Origin: Hymenobacter sp. 15J16-1T3B
GTDB taxonomy: Bacteria > Bacteroidota > Bacteroidia > Cytophagales > Hymenobacteraceae
Length of the DNA stretch: 64,000 nt
Direction of reading: 5' to 3'
Assembly: GCF_020711235.1 (NCBI RefSeq)
Contig: NZ_JAJFAV010000007.1
Span: forward strand, 248,001-312,000
Part shown: positions 32,543-40,547 of the stretch, one piece after another
Position numbering within the stretch: position 1 is the stretch's first letter
Layout: every line of letters begins with the position of its first letter
Made by a program: the position numbers and the translations under genes
The notes under the pieces: model-generated
What the model was told of the DNA's origin: nothing
The model's database searches: none
What the model saw: only the letters and a program-made list of their open reading frames with translations

Positions 32543-33994
32543 ATGCGTTTCCCCACACACATAGCCCCGTTCCGCTCCCTCCTACCGGCCGTGGCGCTGC
32601 TGCTGCCCCTGGCCGCCGCTGCCCAGCAGCCCGGCAAGGCCCCCGCCAAGGCGCCCAACCCCGGCAGCCAGCTGGCCCAGCCGCAGACGGTGGCGCCCGG
32701 CACGCCCCTGTCGCTGGAAGAAGCCATCCGCCTCGGGCTCGAAAACAATTACGGCATCCGTATTGCGCGCCGCGACGAGGAAATCGTGCGCAACAACGTG
32801 ACGCGCGGCAACGCTGGGCAGCTGCCCACCGTCAGCGGCAACCTCTCGCGCACGTTCAACATCAACTACTCGCGCCAGCAGCTCAACAACACCGAGCCGC
32901 GCCTCGTCAGCGGCGGCAAGGCCAACGCCCTGGGCGTGGGATTGGGCCTGAACTGGACCATTTTCGACGGGCTGGGCATGTTCATCGCCTACGACCGGCT
33001 GCGCACCCTCGACCAGCAGCAGCAGCAGGTCACGCGCGCCACCGTGGAGCAGGCCGTGGCCGACATCACCGACGCCTACTACACCGTGGTGCGCGAGCGG
33101 GGCAAGATCCGGGCGTTTGAGGAGGCGCTGAAAGTCGGGCAGGCACGCATCGACCTGACGCAGGCGCAGGTGGACGTGGGCGTGACGGCCAAGGTGGAGC
33201 TGCTCACGGCCCAGGTGGACTACAACGCCGACCGCGCCCTGCTCATTCAGCAGCAGGAAGCCCTGGCCACGGCCAAAACCAACCTCAACAACCTGCTCGG
33301 TCGCGCGCCGAGCACCGACATGAACCCGGCCGACTCCATCGTGGTGAACCGGGCGCTAAACAAGGAACAGGTAGTAGCCGGCATCGTGGAGCGCAACCCG
33401 GTGCTGCAGCAGGCCCGCTTGGGCGTGGACGTGGCCACGCTGGAGCGCAAGCAGGTGGCCGCCACGCGCCTGCCCCAGGTGGACGTGGTGGGCGGCTACA
33501 ACCTGAACCGCAACATCAACAACGCTGCCTTCATCAACACGCCCCAGGGTTCGACCTTGGCCACCAACACCAACCGCGTGTACGGGCCCAACTACGGCGT
33601 AGTGGCTTCGGTGCCCATCTTCGACGGCTTCAACCGCCGCCGCCTGGAGCAAAATGCCCGTGTGAACATCGAGCGCAGCAAGCTGCAGCTCGACCAAGCC
33701 CAGCTCGACCTCAACACCCAGGCCGAGCAGGCCTTTTTGCAGTACCAAAACCGCCTGCAGCTGCTGGACTTGGAAGAAAGCAACATTCAGCTGGCCCGCC
33801 AGAACGTGGCCATCACGCTGGAGCGCTACCGCCTGGGACTGCTCAACCAACTCTCGCTACGCGAAGCTCAGCGCAACCTGCTCGACGCCGAAAACCGCCT
33901 GCTCGACGCCCGCTTCTTGGCCAAGCAGGCCGAAGTGGTGCTGCGCCAGCTCAGCGGCGACTTGGTGCAGCAACCGCCGGGCGCGCCGAAATAA
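32543..33994 (+). CDS. TolC-family outer-membrane efflux channel
   Basis: A 483-residue exported protein: signal peptide (FRSLLPAVALLLPLAAAAQQ), then a Pro-rich segment and two repeats of the outer-membrane efflux protein domain, each with long helices: LSLEEAIRLGLENNYGIRIARRDEEI, TRATVEQAVADITDAYYTVVRERGKIRAFEEALKV, and DQAQLDLNTQAEQAFLQYQNRLQLLDLEES. This matches TolC in length and plan. It forms the outer-membrane trimeric tunnel that completes the complex with the adaptor (27606) and pump (29334). It ends next to a hairpin terminator. Confidence 0.93.
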   Translation: MRFPTHIAPFRSLLPAVALLLPLAAAAQQPGKAPAKAPNPGSQLAQPQTVAPGTPLSLEEAIRLGLENNYGIRIARRDEEIVRNNVTRGNAGQLPTVSGNLSRTFNINYSRQQLNNTEPRLVSGGKANALGVGLGLNWTIFDGLGMFIAYDRLRTLDQQQQQVTRATVEQAVADITDAYYTVVRERGKIRAFEEALKVGQARIDLTQAQVDVGVTAKVELLTAQVDYNADRALLIQQQEALATAKTNLNNLLGRAPSTDMNPADSIVVNRALNKEQVVAGIVERNPVLQQARLGVDVATLERKQVAATRLPQVDVVGGYNLNRNINNAAFINTPQGSTLATNTNRVYGPNYGVVASVPIFDGFNRRRLEQNARVNIERSKLQLDQAQLDLNTQAEQAFLQYQNRLQLLDLEESNIQLARQNVAITLERYRLGLLNQLSLREAQRNLLDAENRLLDARFLAKQAEVVLRQLSGDLVQQPPGAPK

Positions 33995-34003
33995 GTTGCT
34001 TCG

Positions 34004-34066
34004 CCCCGAAACCCCGCCGCCCGCGCTGCCCCAACAGGGGACGACGCGGGCGGCGGGGTTTCGGGG
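34004..34066. terminator. Bidirectional hairpin between convergent genes
   Basis: A perfect 22-bp stem (34004-34025/34045-34066; left arm CCCCGAAACCCCGCCGCC and on) with a 19-base loop lies between the convergent gene ends at 33994 and 34083. The arms share a CCGAAAC segment with the family 1 repeat core but no repeat ends flank it. Confidence 0.8.
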
Positions 34067-34082
34067 CAGCTGTAGCGGCGGC

Positions 34083-34292
34083 TTAGTGGTCGATGCGGTT
34101 GAGCAGGTGAATCATGTTTTTTAGCTGATCGGTCAGCTGCTTGTCGCGGTGCTCGGCGGTGGCGTAGGCCAGGTAGGCCGAAAAGCTCATTTCCGCCTGC
34201 AGCACCGGGCTGTTGGCCACGATAACTTGGTAGTCGCGAAAGTGCTCTTCCAGCATGGTCGTGCGGGCGGTTAGTTCCTGGGCAGTGCTCAT
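34083..34292 (-). CDS. Small protein of unknown function (69 residues)
   Basis: A 69-residue hydrophilic, mostly helical protein: TARTTMLEEHFRDYQVIVANSPVLQAEMSFSAYLAYATAEHRDKQLTDQLKNMIHLLNRI. No signal peptide or membrane segment. It heads a run of five small same-strand genes (34083-35770). No family is recognised; a short coding call is supported by position and by the clean start and stop. Confidence 0.55.
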   Translation of the reverse strand: MSTAQELTARTTMLEEHFRDYQVIVANSPVLQAEMSFSAYLAYATAEHRDKQLTDQLKNMIHLLNRIDH

Positions 34293-34304
34293 CGGTGGAG
34301 AATA

Positions 34305-34589
34305 TCAGGAAAGCGAGGAAGGGTGAAAAAACGCGAAGACGGCTCGTTCCAGCTGCTGCGGCTCGCGCATGGGCAGACGCCGCAGCACGGCCGCCGTGTC
34401 GTGACTGTCGGCGGCCGTCGAGAGCAGGTAGCTGGCCTCGCCCACCCGCCACAGCGCGTAGAGCTGCGGCCCGTCGGCGGGGCAGTCGCGGTGGCGGTAC
34501 ACGCGCACGTCGTCCATGCGCCAGCTCAGCGGGTCGCCCAGCGGGGGCTGGTAATCGAAGCCGGCGGCCTGGAAATCGGCGCGGGTCAT
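34305..34589 (-). CDS. Small protein of unknown function, paralogue of 34607
   Basis: A 94-residue soluble protein (FQAAGFDYQPP, VRVYRHRDC, LYALWRVG, LERAVFAFFHP). The motif order FxAxGF, VYRH, LYAL and LxRAVxAFF is shared with the next gene upstream at 34607, so the two are tandem paralogues. No known domain. It is 12 bases from its neighbour at 34292. Confidence 0.6.
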   Translation of the reverse strand: MTRADFQAAGFDYQPPLGDPLSWRMDDVRVYRHRDCPADGPQLYALWRVGEASYLLSTAADSHDTAAVLRRLPMREPQQLERAVFAFFHPSSLS

Positions 34590-34606
34590 GACCTACTAGC
34601 CCGGGG

Positions 34607-34957
34607 CTAGCGGGTGGCCTCGTGCGGAAAACCGACGGGCTTCCAGCGCTTGGGCGCCGGAATGTCCTCGGCCCGGCCGCCGTGGGTGGTAAAAAACGCG
34701 TCGACGGCCCGCTGCAAGCCCGGCAGGTCGTCGATGGCCAGGTCTTGCACCACGTCCTGATGAGCTAGCGGCCAGGGCAGCATGCTCAGGCGCCAGCGCG
34801 GAATGCCGAAGGGCAAGGCCAGAAACAAGTGGCTGCCGTCCCGCGCGGCTTGGTCGTGGCGGTACAGCCAGGTATTGAAGAAAGTCGACGTCGGCCGCCC
34901 CTGGCCGGAGTCGGTAACGGGGCTGAAACCCAGCGCGTGAAAGGAAGGAGCGGTCAT
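34607..34957 (-). CDS. Small protein of unknown function, paralogue of 34305
   Basis: A 116-residue soluble protein sharing the order FxALGF, LYRH, LFLAL, and LQRAVDAFF with the gene at 34305, plus a longer loop and a C-terminal KRWKPVGFPHEATR tail. The frame opens upstream, but the ATG at 34957 gives an N-terminus that aligns with the paralogue. Function unknown. Confidence 0.6.
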   Translation of the reverse strand: MTAPSFHALGFSPVTDSGQGRPTSTFFNTWLYRHDQAARDGSHLFLALPFGIPRWRLSMLPWPLAHQDVVQDLAIDDLPGLQRAVDAFFTTHGGRAEDIPAPKRWKPVGFPHEATR

Positions 34958-35056
34958 CGGGAGAAGGGAAAAAAGGTGACGTAAAACGAACCGAACAACT
35001 CCCGCCGCCCACTCGGACCAGGGCACCACGCAGCCAGCGGCCGCGCGGTGTGGCGT

Positions 35057-35335
35057 TTAATTGAGCCAAGTCGAGCACACCATGCGGAAGCGGTGCGGCG
35101 CAAAGGCGTTGTAGTGCGGGGGCGGGGCCGTCAGGCCGAGCAAATACACCAGGGTGATGCCGCGGTGGGCGTTTTGCACCACGCGCACGGGGTACACGCG
35201 GCCTTCTTCGGGCCAGTCGCCGACGTGGCCGGGCGGGCGGCCGCTGGCGTCGAGGCAGCGGGCATAGTCGAGCACGGGGCTAACCAGCAGCGCCGCCGCG
35301 AGGGAAAGGTTGGTATCGGGGAGAAACGGCGTCAT
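35057..35335 (-). CDS. Small protein of unknown function (92 residues)
   Basis: A 92-residue protein with a mixed hydrophobic and polar body: LSLAAALLVSPVLDYARCLD, GRVYPVRVVQNAHRGITLVYLLGL, and a C-terminal FRMVCSTWLN. It is in the same run as the small genes around it and has no recognised family. The compact strand-like pattern suggests a small beta-rich fold. Confidence 0.55.
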   Translation of the reverse strand: MTPFLPDTNLSLAAALLVSPVLDYARCLDASGRPPGHVGDWPEEGRVYPVRVVQNAHRGITLVYLLGLTAPPPHYNAFAPHRFRMVCSTWLN

Positions 35336-35392
35336 GGGAATCGGGCTGAAGGGTGGGAAAGCCCGCGGCAGCCAGTGCCGGGAGGAAGCGGC

Positions 35393-35770
35393 CTAGCGCG
35401 GCGGATCGGCCGCGGCGTAGTACAGGGCCAGGCGGCCGGCTATTTCGCCGGGGGCCATTTCCTGCTGCAGCACGTACTGCCCGCCTTCGAGCAGGCGCAG
35501 GTACACGGAAGCGGGATTGTCGGGCACCGCCGGCGTGCTGTATACCTCGACCTCGGCCAGCAACGGGGTGCGCAGGTAGGCGTTGAAGTACAGCGAGTGG
35601 GCGTCGGTCAGCTGCTGACTGAGGTAGGTGGGATGGTACGGGCTGAGGCTGCGAAACACCAGTTGCGCCCGCTCCTGCAGCCGCCCGGATGCCTCCGGCA
35701 GCCACGCCTGTCCGGCCAAGAGCTGCAGCAGGTTGCTGCAGGCGTATTTATAGGACCACTGACTGTTCAT
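35393..35770 (-). CDS. Small protein of unknown function (125 residues)
   Basis: A 125-residue soluble protein: WSYKYACSNLLQLLAGQAWLPEASGRLQERAQLVFRSL, HSLYFNAYLRTPLLAEVEVYSTP, and ASVYLRLLEGGQYVLQQEMAPGEIAGRLALYYAA. The frame is open far upstream, but those residues are Arg- and Pro-rich and lack structure, so the ATG at 35770 is used. Function unknown; it ends the run of small genes. Confidence 0.6.
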   Translation of the reverse strand: MNSQWSYKYACSNLLQLLAGQAWLPEASGRLQERAQLVFRSLSPYHPTYLSQQLTDAHSLYFNAYLRTPLLAEVEVYSTPAVPDNPASVYLRLLEGGQYVLQQEMAPGEIAGRLALYYAAADPPR

Positions 35771-36131
35771 ACCACATCCAAACGGCCGCTTGGCGGCCAC
35801 CCACTCAGTCCATAGCCCCGGCGTACTATCACCGGTTCGCAGCTCTTGACCTTGGCCTGTACGCAGTCCCGGCGGCGGCGGCCGGTTTTTACTCGTCCGT
35901 AGGAAAATAAATATCCGCCTGCGCCTGCAACCCCGGCGGACGGCCTGCCCCGCGCCCATTGCCTTGCGCGCCGGCGGCGTCGCGGGTTGCGGCGCCCCGT
36001 GCCCGCCAACCACGGCTTAGCGACTGCGCGGCGGCCGCTTGCCCGCGCCAATTGCACTCCGCGGGGAAAGATGCACCGGGCGCCGGCGCACTAGGCTGCG
36101 TATTTGGATTGGAGCGCCTAACTTGCTGGCT

Positions 36132-36539
36132 ATGCTACCGCCTAGCTGCTCGATTCAATACCGCTCCGACTTGCAGGTGCTCGTGGTGCGCTGGCCCGCC
36201 GATGCGCCGCTGCCGCAGCTGCAGGCCGATTTTGAGGCTGTGCTGCACGCAGCGGCTTCGCACCAGGCCCACCGCTGGCTGCTCGACGTGCGCCGCCGCG
36301 AAGACCTGGCGCCGGAGCTGGCCCACTGGACTACCCACGACTTCTTTCCGCGGGCTGCCGCGCAGCTGGGCGCTCCGCCCCTGCGCATTGCCACCCTGGC
36401 TTCGCCCACCCGCATGTTGGTGTATGAGCGCGACGAATACCAGCGCCGCACCCTGGCCTACGGGCAAGCCGACAGCCGCCCCTACCGCCTGCTGCTGTTC
36501 GGCGACGAGGGCGCCGCCATGCAGTGGCTGAACGGCTGA
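36132..36539 (+). CDS. SpoIIAA/STAS-like small protein, function unknown
   Basis: A 135-residue soluble protein: IQYRSDLQVLVVRWPADAPLPQLQADFEAVLH, HRWLLDVRRREDLAPELAHW, IATLASPTRMLVYERDEYQRRTLAYG, and YRLLLFGDEGAAMQWLNG. The layout (RW strand, helix, LLDxRR, strand) resembles STAS-like proteins and matches the gene at 1829 in motif order. The ATG at 36132 is preferred because upstream residues are low-complexity. It is convergent with the hydrolase at 36708. Confidence 0.65.
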   Translation: MLPPSCSIQYRSDLQVLVVRWPADAPLPQLQADFEAVLHAAASHQAHRWLLDVRRREDLAPELAHWTTHDFFPRAAAQLGAPPLRIATLASPTRMLVYERDEYQRRTLAYGQADSRPYRLLLFGDEGAAMQWLNG

Positions 36540-36707
36540 GTCCGGCAAGGTCCACCGGTTGTTCCTTGCCGCTTCCGCGGGCGTTGGCCTTGGAGCCAGC
36601 CCCGTTGTTCCGCGTCGGCAATCCGTGCGCAGCCCCGGTCTTGCCGAATCGACCAAGCTTGGAATTCGGGCTGCCCGGCCCCGGCGTGTACTGCGCCGGG
36701 CACCACC

Positions 36708-37673
36708 TTATGCAGCCCGGCGGGGCAGCTTTTTCAGCCACGTGAGCACGGCTTGCCGAAACGCCTCGGGCTCCTCTACGAAGGGCACGTGCCCGGTTTG
36801 CATCAGCGCTACCTGCTGGCGCGGAAAGCGAAACAGCTTGTAATGGTTGGCGCCGATGCACAGGTCCCGCTTGCCCGTCATCACCAGCACCGGCGCTTTG
36901 ATGTCCGGCGTCAGGGCCGTGAAGTCGCGCTGGTAGTCGCTGATGCCCATGGCGTACTGGCCAAACTCGTTGCCGGTGTGCGGGTTGCTTTCGTCGGCTT
37001 TGCTGACACTGTCGAAGCCGGCGTCGGTGGTGTACTGCAGCTGGCGCCACACGTTGTGCTCGTTGAAGTGCTGCACCATCAGCCCGAACCGTTCCTGCAC
37101 GGGCTTGCCTTGGTCGAGGTAGGGCGTGCGGTCGGGCACTTGCACGAAATCAAAGCCGCTTTGAATCATGTCCTGCATGGAGGCCGGCAGGTTCAGCGTG
37201 CATTCCACCAGCACCAAGCCGCGCACACGTTCGGGGTGGCGAGCAGCGTATTCGGTGGCAATGGTGCCGCCGAAGCTGTGGGCCATCAGCACCCAGCTTT
37301 CCAAGCCGAGCTGCTGGCGGACGTCTTCCAAATCCTGCACCAGGCGGGCCAGGGAGTAGTCGTGGCGGGGGGCGTTCTGGCTACGGCCGCAGCCGCGCTG
37401 GTCCAGCCAGATCATCTGCAGCCGGTCGTTGAGCAGGGGGCCGGCCAGCTGCTCCGGCATGCCGCTCCAGGCGCCGGGCCCGCCGTGCACGAACACGCAG
37501 GGCACACCCTGCCCGGTGACGGAGGCAAATAGCTGCACGCCGTCGGTTGTTTTAAGGGCGACGGGGCCGTTGGTAAGCTTAGCGGGCCGGGGCGCGGCCA
37601 GCAGCGTGAGCGGAAACAGCAGGGCCAGCAGCAGAGCGGCCCGGCGCGGGCGGTGGGCAAGGAAGCGGAACAT
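36708..37673 (-). CDS. Secreted alpha/beta-hydrolase, proline-iminopeptidase-like
   Basis: A 321-residue exported hydrolase with a signal peptide (MFRFLAHRPRRAALLLALLFPLTLLAAPRPA). HGGPGAWSGM carries the oxyanion HGGPG motif, LDQRGCGRSQ is the conserved DQRGxGxS block, and the nucleophile elbow is in LMAHSFGGTIATEYA (GxSxG variant with His-Ser-Phe-Gly-Gly). This combination is typical of prolyl aminopeptidases and related peptidases/esterases. The substrate cannot be fixed. The catalytic His is in the C-terminal GHVPFVEEPEAFR. The start is set by the signal peptide. Confidence 0.87.
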   Translation of the reverse strand: MFRFLAHRPRRAALLLALLFPLTLLAAPRPAKLTNGPVALKTTDGVQLFASVTGQGVPCVFVHGGPGAWSGMPEQLAGPLLNDRLQMIWLDQRGCGRSQNAPRHDYSLARLVQDLEDVRQQLGLESWVLMAHSFGGTIATEYAARHPERVRGLVLVECTLNLPASMQDMIQSGFDFVQVPDRTPYLDQGKPVQERFGLMVQHFNEHNVWRQLQYTTDAGFDSVSKADESNPHTGNEFGQYAMGISDYQRDFTALTPDIKAPVLVMTGKRDLCIGANHYKLFRFPRQQVALMQTGHVPFVEEPEAFRQAVLTWLKKLPRRAA

Positions 37674-37962
37674 GGGGATGGAAGTAAGGCAGCAGGCCGC
37701 CATCCGGGGCGGCTCCGGGGCGACAGATGCGGGCCGTTTCGGTTCCGTTGCCTGCGTCGAGGCACCGCCCCCCCTCGGCACCAGCAAGGGCTTCACGCCC
37801 AGGGTCAACATTTTCGGCCGGCCGGGGCAGCAGAGCGGAACCGGAAGCGCACCCGGGTCCTGCCCCCCCACCCCGGCGGGCGGCAGGGCCTTGGCAGCTG
37901 CGCGGGCCGCCGTTACTTTTACCGCTGCTTCCCACCACTATTGCTCCAACCCGCTCCGCACT

Positions 37963-40422
37963 ATGGCCCAACGCTACCCCTCTTTTTACCTGCTGCTGGC
38001 CTTTGTGGCCTCCCTGCTAAGCGCCGCCCCGGCCCTGGCCCAAAACGTGGGCATCGGCACCACGGCCCCCGATGCCTCCGCCGCCCTCGACGTCGTGGCC
38101 TCCGACAAAGGAGCCCTGCTGCCGCGCGTGGCTAATGCCGCCGCCATTGCCGCGCCCGCCGCCGGCCTCATTGTGTACCAAACGGGCGGCACCCAGCCGG
38201 GCTTTTGGTACAACAGCGGCAGCAGCGGCGCCCCGAAGTGGCTGCGCCTGACCGACTCGAACGGCGTGAGTTACGACCCGGCCAGCGGCCTGCAGGTGGG
38301 CCCCGGCCCGGTGCAGGCCGCTGTTAACGTACCGCCCGGCTCGACCGGCTCCAGCAGCAACGCCCCGTTTCGCGGCGGTTCTAACTCGGCTCGCACCGAA
38401 ACTATTTACCCAGCGGCCACGCTGCAAAGCTGGGGGCTACGGGCCGGAGCCATTACCTCGCTGAGCTACTTCATTTCCAGTAAGAACTCCTCCGACACCT
38501 ACACCAACTTCACCCTGGCCCTGGGCCAGAGCACTGCCACCAACGTGACGGGCACCTTCAGCAGCGGCCTCACCACGGTGTATACCGGCAACGTGACCGT
38601 GCCCGCTACCGGGCAGGTGCTGCAGCTGGTGTTCAACGCCGGCACCTTCGTGTGGGACGGCAGCAGCAACCTGGTGGTGCAGTCCTGCTTCGAAAAGGCC
38701 ACCGCCAGCTCCGACGACTTTGTCTCCGTGGACATTATAAATGACAGCCGCATGTCCAGCGCCGGGAGCAGTGGCCAGTGTGCTGCCACCAGCGGCATCA
38801 CCAGCTTCTTTCGACCCAAACTGGGGTTTACCCAGCCCGGCACCTCCTACACGCTCACGCCCACGGCGGGCCAAGCCGGCCAGGTGCTGACCCAGCAGGC
38901 TGACGGGCGGGTGCTCTTTCAGGACCCGCAGTGGACGCAGGACGGCACCAACCTGTACCCGACCACGTTGACCAGCAAGGTGGGCGTGGGCACCAGAATC
39001 CCCGCCTTGGGCCTGGACGTGGCCTCCGGTACGCTGGGGCTGCGAAACACCAACGCCTGGGACCACCTCTACTGGCAGCACGACGGCTCGCTGGCCGTGA
39101 TGCGGGCCGGCGGGGCCGAATCGGGCCTCTCCCTGCAGGTGGGCAGCGGCGCCGCCGACTCCTATGGCGCCGCCGGCCAGAACTACCGCGAAGGGCTACG
39201 CCTGCTCTCCGACGGCCGGGTGGGCCTGGGCACGGGCACGCTCATCACGGGCTACCGCGCCACGGTGGGCACGGCCAGCCCGGCCGAAAACGGCCTGTAT
39301 GTGGGCCTGAACGGCAGCAGCACGGCCAACTCGCTGAAGCTGGAGCACAATGGCTCCAACCTCGTCGTGCACCCCGCCTCGGCCGGCGGCACCAGCACGG
39401 TGCTGGAAAACACGGCCGGCCCGCTGCTGCTCAACGCCAGCACGAGCAACCGGGTGGGCGTGGGCTCGTACGCCCCGGCCGCCCGGCTGGAGGTGCAGGG
39501 CGGTGCCAACGCCGACGGCAGCAACGACCCGGTGGCCCTGAGCTTGGCCTGGCGCAACGGCGGCTACCGCCACTTCCTGCGCACCCGCCACGCCCAGGGA
39601 ACCACCAGCAACGCCCTGGAAGTATACCTGAACACCTCCGGCTCGGCCGATGGCAGCACTCAGCCCGGCACCGGCAACATTCTGGCCCTGAGCGTGCTCA
39701 CCCAGGACGGCGCCCGCCTAGGCGTGGGCACGGGCACCCCGCGCGGCCCCCTCGACGTGCCTGCTCCCGGCGACACGTACCTGATCAACGACCCGAACGT
39801 GGGCGAAGGTCAGTCGGTGTACCTGCCCGGACACTTGTTCCTGGCGCCCTACAACAGCGGTACGCCCGCTGCCTACCTGCAGGCCCGCATTCCGAACCCG
39901 ACCAGCAGCACTAGCTTGGCGCTAGTGCTGCGCACCACCTACCAGGGCAATTTGCGCGACGCCCTCACGCTAAACCCCGATGGCTCGGCCGTGGTCTACG
40001 GCTCCGTGCGGGCCAACGGCGTCACGCTGGTCTCCGACGCGCGCTTCAAGCAGCAGGTGCGCCCGCTCGACGGGGCGCTGGCTTCGGTGCTGCGCTTGCG
40101 CGGGGTGCGCTACCAGTGGAACGCGCTGGGCGTGCAGCACGGCGGCACGGCCGGCCAGGAGCAAATCGGCCTGCTGGCCCAAGAAGTAGAGCAGATTTAC
40201 CCGGAGCTGGTGCACACCGATGCGCAAGGCTACAAGTCGGTGAACTACGCCCAGCTGACGCCTGTGCTACTGGAGGCCCTGCGCGAGCAGCAGCGCCAGA
40301 TCGAGCAGCTGCGCGGCCGCGCCGCCCAAGCCGACGCCGACCACGCGGCCCTGCTCACGCTGCAGGAGCAGGTGGCCCGGCTGCAGCAGGCCGTGGCCCC
40401 GGCTGCGCAGGCTCAGCGCTAG
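37963..40422 (+). CDS. Secreted fibre-like protein with C-terminal Peptidase_S74 chaperone domain
   Basis: An 819-residue surface protein. Signal peptide MAQRYPSFYLLLAFVASLLSAAPALAQ, then NVGIGTTAPDASAALDV, a head found on many Bacteroidota surface fibres. The middle (residues ~70-680) is a repetitive Gly/Ser/Thr-rich beta-fibre. Around residue 690 the intramolecular chaperone of phage tailspikes begins: VSDARFKQQVRPLDGALASVLRLRGVRYQWN, then EQIGLLAQEVEQIYPELV and NYAQLTPVLLEALREQQRQIEQL, ending in a short coiled coil. The S74 domain normally self-cleaves after helping trimerise the fibre; the Ser-Asp pair at the cut site is present. Start chosen for the signal peptide; upstream frame is unrelated. 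Confidence 0.88.
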   Translation: MAQRYPSFYLLLAFVASLLSAAPALAQNVGIGTTAPDASAALDVVASDKGALLPRVANAAAIAAPAAGLIVYQTGGTQPGFWYNSGSSGAPKWLRLTDSNGVSYDPASGLQVGPGPVQAAVNVPPGSTGSSSNAPFRGGSNSARTETIYPAATLQSWGLRAGAITSLSYFISSKNSSDTYTNFTLALGQSTATNVTGTFSSGLTTVYTGNVTVPATGQVLQLVFNAGTFVWDGSSNLVVQSCFEKATASSDDFVSVDIINDSRMSSAGSSGQCAATSGITSFFRPKLGFTQPGTSYTLTPTAGQAGQVLTQQADGRVLFQDPQWTQDGTNLYPTTLTSKVGVGTRIPALGLDVASGTLGLRNTNAWDHLYWQHDGSLAVMRAGGAESGLSLQVGSGAADSYGAAGQNYREGLRLLSDGRVGLGTGTLITGYRATVGTASPAENGLYVGLNGSSTANSLKLEHNGSNLVVHPASAGGTSTVLENTAGPLLLNASTSNRVGVGSYAPAARLEVQGGANADGSNDPVALSLAWRNGGYRHFLRTRHAQGTTSNALEVYLNTSGSADGSTQPGTGNILALSVLTQDGARLGVGTGTPRGPLDVPAPGDTYLINDPNVGEGQSVYLPGHLFLAPYNSGTPAAYLQARIPNPTSSTSLALVLRTTYQGNLRDALTLNPDGSAVVYGSVRANGVTLVSDARFKQQVRPLDGALASVLRLRGVRYQWNALGVQHGGTAGQEQIGLLAQEVEQIYPELVHTDAQGYKSVNYAQLTPVLLEALREQQRQIEQLRGRAAQADADHAALLTLQEQVARLQQAVAPAAQAQR

Positions 40423-40480
40423 TTCCGGGGCCGCCCAGGCCGTAGTTGCCAAGGACAGCCGCTGGGGTCTGTTATCGGCC

Positions 40481-40534
40481 AGCCAACGCAAAGGCCCGGT
40501 TTCCTTCAGCGGAAGCCGGGCCTTTGCGTTGGCT
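40481..40534. terminator. Terminator hairpin between convergent genes
   Basis: A 19-bp perfect outer stem (AGCCAACGCAAAGGCCCGG / CCGGGCCTTTGCGTTGGCT) with a further 4 bp inside and a loop TTCAGC. It separates the convergent gene ends at 40422 and 40548. Confidence 0.85.
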
Positions 40535-40547
40535 GGGGCAGTTTAGT

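Noticed and set aside
36540-36707. A terminator or repeat between the convergent genes at 36539 and 36708
   Set aside because: Only short, imperfect inverted repeats are visible here; nothing like the other junctions.
37429-37962. An N-terminal extension of the fibre gene from 37429
   Set aside because: It overlaps the divergent hydrolase gene and lacks a signal peptide; the signal peptide at 37963 gives a complete exported protein.
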